Below, piece after piece: positions 29,601 to 37,000 of a stretch of 64,000 bases of DNA; position 1 is the first letter of the stretch, and every line of letters starts with the position of its first letter. The DNA comes from [Flavobacterium] thermophilum (lineage in GTDB: Bacteria; Bacillota; Bacilli; Bacillales; Anoxybacillaceae). The notes beneath the pieces are model-generated. The model was not told the origin of the DNA. It was given only the letters and a program-made list of their open reading frames with translations, and searched no databases. The stretch lies in the NCBI GenBank assembly GCA_900450595.1, contig UGGS01000001.1:2294001-2358000 (forward strand), written 5' to 3'. The position numbers were made by a program, and so were the translations under genes.

Positions 29601-30110
29601 ATAAAAAGCAGGGGACTTTGTACGAATTTCTTTTGTTAAATCATGATACGCTTTTTCTGTGGAGTCATTTACAATATGGTTAGAAATGAATTTCTTTAAT
29701 ATATTCGCTTTCGCTTCAATTTTTTTACCTGCTGAAACGGCATCAATATAGAAGGTAGCGCGATCAACGTATACTTGAACATTTTGCGTGAGACGAGCCT
29801 CCAAAATTTCTTTCTCTTTTCCTTTTAGCTTCTTTACTTCTTCCCGAGCAGCTTTCAACGCAGATTTTGTCTCATTAAACAGCTTCATATCTGGATAATC
29901 TAACACATTTTTAGGATAAACCTTTTTCCGGTAATCGTAAGAAACTTGCCATTTTAATGCGCCAGCAAGTTTTTCCGCTTTGACAACCAACTTCTCAGCA
30001 TTGGTCGTTATTGCGGCTTGAGCCGGATTGGAAACCACCACTGCACTAGCGGCGAACGCAGACATAGCAGCAATAGATATTGCTAACTTTTTAGTTTTTT
30101 TCTTTCTCAT
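26676..30110 (-). CDS. SbsC-type wall-anchored 5'-nucleotidase
   Basis: 1144 residues, ATG with AAAGGAG upstream. Signal peptide 1-33. Residues 34-270 are helical and repeat-like (AEKLAGALKWQVSYDYRKKV, ALKENKIDQAIYHKNRIEKF), matching the SbsC polymer-binding domain pattern. Residues 270-545 form short beta repeats typical of a beta-solenoid (VVKEIEVKTEAKLEAEQG). A Gly/Ser/Thr linker leads to the metallophosphatase domain (about 570-800: MHTNDTHAHLDNI, DAGDVFSG, FGNHEFDKG, GGHSHDK) and the 5'-nucleotidase C-terminal domain (LQNGGGIRATI, TNTFTAKGGDGYTMF). It should hydrolyse nucleotides at the cell surface, working with the secreted nuclease encoded next to it to recover phosphate and nucleosides from DNA. 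Confidence 0.88.
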   Translation of the reverse strand: MRKKKTKKLAISIAAMSAFAASAVVVSNPAQAAITTNAEKLVVKAEKLAGALKWQVSYDYRKKVYPKNVLDYPDMKLFNETKSALKAAREEVKKLKGKEKEILEARLTQNVQVYVDRATFYIDAVSAGKKIEAKANILKKFISNHIVNDSTEKAYHDLTKEIRTKSPAFYKVYGASTRTALVQTYLKPAQQVKDAALYPVSIKIETDRLNAALKENKIDQAIYHKNRIEKFVSEGLKLGVLKENSNLFKSVMAYVNPVKADLEKRFAIFNADSTIADKPTTFGGTAAEVKKYDQSVIVIAGKDQYIKLANAEVNGNIIIKGNKTGAGTVYLENVKVNKVNNQGGVIIVDDVADHSLRQKNVTAEELKINDANGANIVAEEGTKIKTLSLTEKAGATGTIILDSKEKGAYEVVSVGTKGSESSKGVELRGDFSNTKVEVTGEGSQVKVAKDAVVKEIEVKTEAKLEAEQGAKVQAVNLAAEKSGQKIELKGDLKEATVTVKNANAKIEVAKDSVIKEIKKDSSVTGSIEVINNGTVQTATGVTVKNNPGGQTGSTGNTGSGGTRNPFKLTVMHTNDTHAHLDNIARRITAIKQVRQEKPNSLLLDAGDVFSGTLYFNEFNGLADLEFMNLAGYDAMTFGNHEFDKGTAILANFVKGAKFPFVSANVDFSKDENLKVSFRNEISSNPENGKIYNGIIKEVNGEKIGIFGLTTAETKNISSPGEDVVFEDYIEEAEKAVEAFEAQGVNKIIALTHIGFNDGGGDNDLTLAKEVEGIDVIVGGHSHDKLVEPVVDKTGEEPTVIVQANEYSKYLGTLDVEFDENGKVVGYAGKLIDIDQKVKVGDKEVYVLQDDPEAAQILATKYKPKVVEKQNTIIGQAAVDLIGGNPPARVGETNLGNLITASMLAKAKTINPDTVIALQNGGGIRATIPAGNITLAKIMEVMPFGNSLAIMKLTGAEIKEALEFSVKDAPKPFGGFLQVSGLRFTYDSRKPLGEKVLTVEVKEGDNYVPLDPNKTYVVATNTFTAKGGDGYTMFAKAYAEGRVSEPGFVDWEMFRDYIAAQPNQTVNPSVEGRIIDVATAITSINAADFSGTAQSPKVYNGNVSVDVTGVDKLEYAIVKGDLYLRGNTAIVLNHVTVEGETYFLD

Positions 30111-30326
30111 TCTTCTTTCTCCTTTACTAAAAATATTGATTCCGAAAATAAGTATAAATTATTTTTCATATTAGTACAAGATATGTAACGTAAATAAATT
30201 ATTAATTTTTTATTAATTATATATTATTTGAATATTATACTTTTAAATAAAAAAGAATAGATAAAGGTTTTCTCCCGTTCCACGGCGAATAAATACAAAG
30301 AGAAAATAGGGGAACGGAGAGAAAAT
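30111..30326. other. AT-rich gap upstream of the anchored 5'-nucleotidase
   Basis: Contains the AAAGGAG ribosome binding site of the minus-strand 5'-nucleotidase gene and AT-rich DNA that should carry its promoter; no certain -35/-10 pair could be picked. The left end of the IS630 relic probably begins near 30240. Confidence 0.35.
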
Positions 30327-31361
30327 ATGATGCCAAATCACAAAGACGAGATCGAAAAGTTGTCCACTGCCATGAAAGAAGCAAAAAGTAAACGAGCATA
30401 TGAACGCTACCAAGCGATTTATCTTCATTTGCAGGGATATACCAAAGGAGAAATCGCAACGATTATTGGTCGATCCAAGAAAACTATATTCATGCCTACG
30501 CCCAGCGCGGTCTTGATGGACTGGAGATGAAATACTCACCTGGCGCCCCACGTCGATTGACCCCTGAGCAGGAAAAAGAGCTGGCTTTGATCATTGAACA
30601 TCAGCTCCCCGTAGATGTGGGATTCAAAGCAAAATATAATTGGACGCTTGCGATAATCGCTGAACTCATTCAACAAAAGTGGGGGCCAACATACACGCTT
30701 CGCGGAACAAGTGACATTCTGCATCGGTTAGGGCTAAGCTATACGAAACCGACCTATACACTAGCCAATGCCGATGAAGAGAAACAAAAAGAATTCGTCG
30801 AAATCACCTTCCCTGAAGTAAAAAAAACTGGTAGATGGGAACATCGCCCATGTCCTCTTTCAAGATGAGTCGATGACTCGTGATTACCAAGCGATTCAAA
30901 AAACATGGTTTGTCAAAGGAAAACAACGAATCATTCCGACGTTTGGAAAACATCAAGGGCTGAAGCTGATTGGCACATTGAACTACGAAACAGGGGAAGT
31001 GTTTTGCATCGAAGAAGAACGCTATGACGCGGAAACATTTCTTCGATTTCTTCAACTTGTGTTAGAACGCTATCCTACAGGCAAAATAGTGATGATTTTA
31101 GATAACGCTCGAATTCACCATGCCAAACTCATTCAGCCATTTTTAAAAGAACACGAAGATCGGTTAGAGCTCGTCTTTTTGCCACCATACAGTCCGCAAT
31201 TGAACTTGATTGAAGGGCTATGGAAATGGCTGAAATCAGACGTGATTTACAACGTGTTCTATTCGAGTGTGCAAGAAATTAGAAAGAATGTCCAAGCCTT
31301 TATTCAGCGAATCAACCAGAAACCAGAACAAACGATCGATCGTTTGTGTGTTCAGTTGTAA
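30327..31361 (+). pseudogene. IS630 family transposase, broken by two frameshifts
   Basis: Three frames together give one IS630/Tc1-type transposase: an N-terminal helix-turn-helix (GYTKGEIATIIGRSKKT), a second HTH (LTPEQEKELALIIEHQLPVD, WTLAIIAELIQQKWG) and the DDE domain (LFQDESM, MILDNARIHHAKLIQPF, LPPYSPQLNLIEGLWKWLK). The first break is near 30485, where bases are missing after KKT. The second is an extra A in a run of eight A at about 30820-30827. The catalytic residues are otherwise retained. Element ends could not be fixed. Confidence 0.88.
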
Positions 31362-31453
31362 ATCTTTAATTCAACTTATATAGACGGCGGCCAAATGACT
31401 ATTTTCGACCTCTGAACCATTTCATATATGTCTCAAACATTCCTGGGTTACCA

Positions 31454-31885
31454 TTAAATCCCTAGTTGAAATTCGTGTACAGTATATTTGCTTTTTGTCA
31501 CAACTCCCGGGTGCCGCAATGTTTCATGCACGTTCTCATGATACAACCGAACGTTTTCATTCATGACCTTCCACTCAACCGATCGTTGATGGCAAAACCC
31601 ATCGATATCATTGTCGAGATGTTTCACATAGCGATAGGGGCTAATGATCCCAATGCTGAGCCATGCTCCATTGCGAACCAACACGATATCCCCTTGTTCC
31701 ATCGTATGGACAAACGCCCAGATTGCGCCAAGAGCGTTGCCAAGCTTCGCCCCCGAATAATGGTACACGTTGCGCAATCGCTCTTTCCGTTCATCTTTGC
31801 TTATGCCGTCCAAATTGCCAATCAGCGGCCAGCCAATCCCAATGACCTGGTCGCGAATGAATTCGTCGTACCGCTGAAAAAAAGC
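31454..31885 (-). pseudogene. 5'-truncated copy of the PUA/EVE-like protein gene
   Basis: This is a second copy of the gene at 51488-51952. The 430 bases 31450-31879 align to 51484-51913 without gaps and with few differences. The first ~15 codons are missing; similarity begins at FQRYDEFIRDQVIGIGWPL. An internal in-frame ATG would give 119 residues, but without the N-terminal part of the domain. The break lies in a perfect inverted repeat, GTACCGCT / AGCGGTAC (31869-31891). Confidence 0.7.
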
Positions 31886-32019
31886 GGTACACGTTGATCG
31901 CCGTCAGCCAGTTTTTCTTGTCTAATTTTTGTCAGGCTCTCAGATATTACTGCTCCATTCATTTCGTCTACCCTATGCTTTTCTAATTTTTGAGCTGTTG
32001 TCTTCTTCGTTACTCCCAT
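31885..32019 (-). pseudogene. Truncated third gene of the AbiE operon
   Basis: The ATG at 32019 overlaps the last codons of the AbiEii gene. About 45 codons follow (MGVTKKTTAQKLEKHRVDEM, then SESLTKIRQEKLADGDQRV), basic and helical. The frame then runs into the truncated PUA-like copy and is lost. The rest of the gene was probably removed by the recombination that brought in that fragment. No family recognised. Confidence 0.45.
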
Positions 32020-32922
32020 TTAAGAGTCCGGCTATTCCACATTTTCCAATATTCATTTTCTTTTAAAATTGAGTCATATACAGGAAAAAGAAAATCTCGA
32101 ATTTTCTCCATGACGAAGGGAAACTGTAGATCTTCTTTTATACCCGTTCTTTGCAAAAATGCCTTCCACTGTTTGTTTCGGCTCTCATCTTCTGCAAAAG
32201 AAGATGAAAACACAGGATGTTCTTTTTCTAAATTCGTTCGACGTCTTTGAAAGGTTTCAAATATGGCTTCCCATAAGACGCGTCCATCAAAATTCTCGGT
32301 TGATAAAAGTGTGAAAACATCATAAAAATCCTTCATTCTACATGTTGACAACAGATAGTGAGATCATCGCCTCAAACTTTTCAGCTATTACTGAATAAGT
32401 TGAGTAGACTCGAATCTCCGGGGGCTTCATATTTAATAAAGTAGGATACTGCATCTCTTGTGGTTTTGGGATCACGACATCACCAAACCCAATATCCAGT
32501 TGCAATTGCTTTTTTATTTTGCCAAGTGCTGCCGGAATTTTCATACGAATCCCTTCATAATCAGCACCCTCTTTAATTCGTTCAGCCGTAATGCCCTTTA
32601 CATCAAATTCGACTCCATCTTCTTCAGTGGCTAACGCACAAATGGACTCAAACGCAGCTTTGATATATTGAATATCATTCGAAATTTGTCTGGCTAAAAA
32701 GTCAATATCTTTGGTTGGCCTAGATTGAAATTGTGTTAAGGAAAATAAAAAGAGACCGCCTTTTAGAACAAATTGATCCCGATAATGAGAAATGGAAAGT
32801 CGATATAGCAACCTTTCTTGAAAATACAACAGTAAAATGAAATCAAAGGTTTTTCCGCTTTGTTTGGCAAGATTCTTTAGTCTTTCTCCAACTGAAGCAG
32901 GTATATTTTTAACATTTCCCAT
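32010..32922 (-). pseudogene. AbiEii/AbiGii-type nucleotidyltransferase toxin, frameshifted
   Basis: The N-terminal part (32922 to about 32341) has the nucleotidyltransferase core of type IV toxins: VLKGGLFLFSLTQF and RPTKDIDFLARQ (catalytic Asp pair), then LQLDIGFGDVVIP and YSVIAEKFEAMISL. The C-terminal part follows in another frame (RMKDFYDVFTLLS). Deleting one T in AACATGTAGAATG gives NSRMKDFYDVF and restores a full-length protein of about 300 residues. The frameshift cuts off the conserved RxKDxxD helix, so the toxin is probably inactive. The antitoxin gene overlaps it by one base. Confidence 0.85.
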
Positions 32923-33530
32923 TATAAAAGCACCTCTAAGTATTTTAATAAAACCGTCTTGATGCGCATTTTCTCAGCACATTCCACCAGTTTATTTATG
33001 TTTTTTTCAGGACTTTGCAAATAATTTCGCAAACCTTCTTTCATTAAATCGATTCCTATTTTTTCTCTGTATCGAATAATATCACAAATCGTTTTTTCAC
33101 GATTATAAATGCTTATTTTATGGCCACCTACCTCCACTTCTTCAATTCCATATTCAAACTGTTTTTTTGAAAAATAGAAAATTTTAATTGGCGGATAATC
33201 GGGCAAACGGGGTTTCCTTGATTTTCTTTCAATAGCAATTTGGTACTCCCACGGGTTATAAGTTGTTAACTCATAAAAAGACAATGCCGACAAAAGACAA
33301 AGAACACCATTCGGGATCACTTTTGATACTTCAACCACTTCTTCATTTTGATCATTTTCAAATGCAGCATAACGGTACAGCCCACGTTTTATCCTAATGA
33401 TGTCTCCATTTTGCTCGAACTTTCGAATATAATATTTGCTCACTCCTTCTCTGGTTAAGTCTTCTGTCTTCGCAAATCCTTTTTGACGCACAAAAATATC
33501 TTTTATGATTTTGCTTACTTCTTTATTCAT
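32922..33530 (-). CDS. AbiEi-type antitoxin of a type IV toxin-antitoxin system
   Basis: 202 residues with an N-terminal winged helix ([31 protein letters not shown]) followed by the AbiEi C-terminal domain (LCLLSALSFYELTTYNPWEYQIAI, REKTICDIIRYREKIG). AbiEi proteins repress their own operon and counter the AbiEii nucleotidyltransferase. The gene is intact although its toxin is frameshifted. Stop and toxin start overlap as TAATG. It is AT-rich, consistent with transfer. Confidence 0.87.
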   Translation of the reverse strand: MNKEVSKIIKDIFVRQKGFAKTEDLTREGVSKYYIRKFEQNGDIIRIKRGLYRYAAFENDQNEEVVEVSKVIPNGVLCLLSALSFYELTTYNPWEYQIAIERKSRKPRLPDYPPIKIFYFSKKQFEYGIEEVEVGGHKISIYNREKTICDIIRYREKIGIDLMKEGLRNYLQSPEKNINKLVECAEKMRIKTVLLKYLEVLL

Positions 33531-33558
33531 TCATGATCACCACTCTTTTCACCTAAAA

Positions 33559-33664
33559 GTCGGCATTTATCATTCATTGCAAACATTTCATATACTTATT
33601 CTCCATTATTCACAATATCCCTCTTTTTTCACCTTAATGCATTCACTTATTATTATATGCCGAC
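33559..33664. promoter_or_regulatory. Inverted repeats upstream of the AbiE operon
   Basis: GTCGGCAT (33559-33566) is inverted as ATGCCGAC (33657-33664), the second nested between ACTTATT and AATAAGT. AbiEi antitoxins autoregulate by binding inverted repeats in front of their operon, so these are candidate operators. The intervening AT-rich DNA should hold the promoter. A MITE-like origin of this ~106-bp segment is also possible. Confidence 0.4.
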
Positions 33665-33699
33665 AATAAGTAAAATTCCTGCCGTTATTTTCACATATA

Positions 33700-33738
33700 A
33701 AAGCGAGGCTGCCCTATTGATTCGGACAGCCTCGCTTT
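33700..33738 (-). terminator. Terminator downstream of the amylopullulanase region
   Basis: AAAGCGAGGCTG (33700-33711) and CAGCCTCGCTTT (33727-33738) form a perfect 12-pair stem. It lies five bases after the stop codon of the detached C-terminal module, showing that this module is the natural 3' end of the transcript. Confidence 0.85.
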
Positions 33739-33743
33739 CTTGC

Positions 33744-34079
33744 TTACTCCCCATTCACCAACTTCAACTTCTCCTTTGACGGCGTTTCGTAGCGGATGTG
33801 CGTGTCGATGTCGGTCACGTAATACCCGCCGCCGACCGCGTACTGCCCGCCGAAGCGCGCGTCATACCCGTAGACGCGGTATACTTCCCCAGGCTTTAAG
33901 ATGCGGACGAACACAAGGCGCCCATCCTTCGTCCGTTTCCATAGATTGATCGGCTTTTGCACCGTCAAGCGGCCGATTTGCCCTTTTTTCAACTCCACGC
34001 CATCCCAGTAGACTTTTTTCACTTGGCCTGGAGGAGTGGTTGGCTTTCTCGGTTTCTCTTTTGGTTTCGATGGAGACGA
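33744..34079 (-). pseudogene. C-terminal wall-associated module of amylopullulanase, out of frame
   Basis: Translated from 34079 this gives SPSKPKEKPRKPTTPPGQV followed by the ~85-residue shared module (VYWDGVELKKGQIGRLTVQ to YETPSKEKLKLVNGE). The same linker and module end the nucleotidase gene at 40793. The amylopullulanase frame is shifted here by one missing base near 34080, so it ends in an unrelated basic tail. An ATG at 34022 could in theory start the module alone, but without a signal peptide. Confidence 0.8.
33762..34046. repeat. 285-bp direct repeat, copy 1 (module-coding DNA)
   Basis: Aligns base for base, without gaps and with only scattered changes, to 40811-41095. Both copies are in the same orientation and encode the linker end and the wall-associated module. 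They flank the amylopullulanase-amylase pair about 7 kb apart. Confidence 0.88.
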
Positions 34080-37000
34080 GGCGCTTCGTTTCCCGGTGGA
34101 GCTGTGCCGCCCGGCGGAACGCTCCCCCCAGGGGATGCGCCATCCGATGGACCACCGCTGCCCGGAGAGGTGCCGTTGCCTGGCGTTGCCCCTCCGTCAT
34201 GGGACGGCGTTTCGCTTCCTGGAGAATCGCCGTTGCTTGGCGGCGTTGTCAACTTCCCTTCACGCAATTGCTTCGTCTCCAAATTTAGCACGTAATCTTT
34301 CGTATTTTTCGCAATGGCTCCACCGTCGTTTTTGAACACGGCTGCTTTGCTTTCCGCTGACGGTTCGATATGGATCGCCACTTCTTTTTGCTGCGGAGCC
34401 GGCGTAAAGGTGTAGACAAATGCCATCTGATCATTGATCGGCACCCGCTCGCCATTGATCGTCAACACGCCGTTTTTAATGGCATTGCCCTTGATCGTCA
34501 CTTGACTCCCTTGTTTTTGCACCTCTTCGATGACAACCGGCATATCGATCCAGCGCAAAATGCGGTCTTCCACAACCATCGTATTGTTTCCTTCATTGTG
34601 AACGGTCACTTTCAACTCCGTGCCGATCGAGCCGTATCCATAATAACTGACATCATCATCCCCATTGTCTGCAGGCGTATGATCAGCCAGTCCTTCCTGA
34701 TCCCACGACCCGCCTTTCACATACTTATACGTGATCGTTTCCCCTTCTTGCACTTCAGTTGTAAATTGCCAATCAGGCGTCACCGCTCCATTGCGCGACA
34801 TTTCCCATGCCCCTGTGTTCCAGCCATTCAAACTGTTCGGAATCGTAATTCGGGCATCTAACGGCGTATAGTCTGGGGCTTTGACTTTAAAAATGACTTT
34901 CACCATCACAATGTCCGGCTTCACTTTGACCGTGTTGGACGCGGTGACATTTCCAGCGCGGTCATACAGCTTGACAACGTACGCATACTCGGTGCCGTTT
35001 TCGACCCCGTAATCAACGAACGATGTGCTGATGGATGTCGTCATATGAATGACTGTTCCATTGCGTTCGATGACTAGCAAGTATGCATCCGCATCATCTT
35101 TTCCTACAAACTGCCATGACAAATGAACTTGCCCTGACTCAACAGGCGGCGGCGTCAGCTCAATCGCCTCGGCCGGCGCTTTTTGGTCGCTGGAGTCGGC
35201 CGCAAACGTCACTTGTTTGGCTTCCGTATACACCCAATTCTTACCAAGGTTGGTCGTCAGCGCGTAGCGATACGTATACGTCCCTGCCACAAGCGGGGTG
35301 AAGGCGGCACGGAACACATTAGCGTCGCCATCTTGCCCTTGGTAAACCGCTCTATATTCTTTCCATGCTTCGTCATGCGGCCCTTTCACTTGCAGCACCG
35401 CTTGCAACCCATCGGCTGCTCCTTTGCTTGTCACACCGTCGATGTTCACTTTGACATCGATTGGTTGGGGCTGGGACAAGTCGAGTGTGGCATCGCTTAA
35501 CGTGGTCACGAACTGGACATTGTCGCTCGTCAGCGGATAATGAGGAACGACGCGATTCGTTTCCACCTTTGGCGACTCATTCCCGTTCTCATCGACGGCG
35601 GTAACGGCAAAGTAATACGCAGTCCCGTTCGCCAACGAATCGATCGTCACGGAAGTCTCGTTCGTTTCCACCGCTAACGTATAACCAGCCCCTTGAATGG
35701 TTGATTGGTACACCCGATACTTCGACGCTTGCCCTTCCCAAGTAAGCGTCACGCGACCAACCGCGGCGCTTGCCTGCAAATTTCTGACCGCGGCAGGCAT
35801 TTCTGCCGTCACCGTCCCAAACATCATCCGTCCATCCATCGCCGGAACAGTGACCTTCAATGTTCCGCCGGCGACTGCGGCCGTTACGCCGTCATGCAAC
35901 TCATCCGTGAGTACGGTGCCATTCGGAAGCAAAGAAGCGACATCCAATGTCACCGTTTTGTCCGCATCACCGCGGTTGACGGCAATGAGCGCCACGTCAC
36001 GACCGTATTGGCGGGCAAAGACGTATACATCCCCTTGCGCATACACGGTCTTGATGTCGCCATGGGCCAGCAATGACGAATGATGTTGACGAATTTGGCC
36101 GACTTTTCGATAGTGCGCCAACAAGTTTTGGTCTTCGCTGCCCCACGGATAGGTGCGGCGGTTGTCCGGATCTTTTGAGCCTGTTACTCCCGCTTCATCG
36201 CCGTAATAAATCGTCGGCGCTCCCGGGTATCCCATCTGCAAAATCACCGCCAGCTTGAGCCGCTTTTTCCCTAGCTCCTCACGATAATTCGGATCCAGCT
36301 CCGCCCGCTCGGATGAATCCGTTCCGTTCCCAAGCAGAAAGACCGCCCGCGCCGTGTCATGGGAACCAATTAAGTTCATCAGCGCATAAAACGCTTCACT
36401 TGGGTAGTCTTCTCTTATGGCCGTCAGCCGTTTGTCCGCCTCTTCCGCATTTCCGTTTTTCAAAAAGTCAAGCACCGCCCCGCGGAACCGGTAGTTCATC
36501 ACGGAATCGTACTGGTCGCCTAGAAAATATTTCGATGCGTCATCCCAAATTTCCCCTAAAATGAGCGGCTGCTCCCCTTCTTTTAACGTCGGACCGCGGT
36601 CGTACGACCCTTGAAGCAATTCTTGGCGGAACTCGCGCCAAAACGCCGGATCCACCTCATTGGCCACATCGAGCCGCCAGCCGGAGGCGCCGCGGGCAAT
36701 CCAGCTTTTCGCCACCGAATCCGGTTCGCGGAAAATGTAGTTCGCGAGCGCATCGTTGTTCAATTCACTCGGATGCGGCACTTTTTCCCCCGTCACCGAC
36801 TTAAACTCCGGCAAGCTGTCATAGCCCCACCATGACTGATACTTATAACGACCATCGACTTTTTCGTTTTCAATATTGAACCAAAGGTGAAACCCATACG
36901 GGCTGAACGTCTGTCCCTCTTGTTTGAACTTCTCTTCCACTTGTTTCCGCGCTTCTTCCTCGCTCAATCCTTTTTCATTCATCAAATCGTAAACCGCTTC

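Noticed and set aside
30480..30830. Programmed frameshifting at the A-run in the IS630 transposase
   Set aside because: The eight-A run could allow slippage, but a second independent frameshift with missing bases near 30485 also breaks the gene, so decay explains both.
31822..32019. A complete 65-codon gene downstream of AbiEii
   Set aside because: The end of this frame is antisense or out of frame to the truncated PUA-like copy; only the first ~45 codons belong to a former gene.
33744..34022. An independent 92-residue gene starting at the ATG 34022
   Set aside because: No ribosome binding site or signal peptide, and the upstream shifted frame continues through the proline-rich linker; it is the detached end of amylopullulanase.
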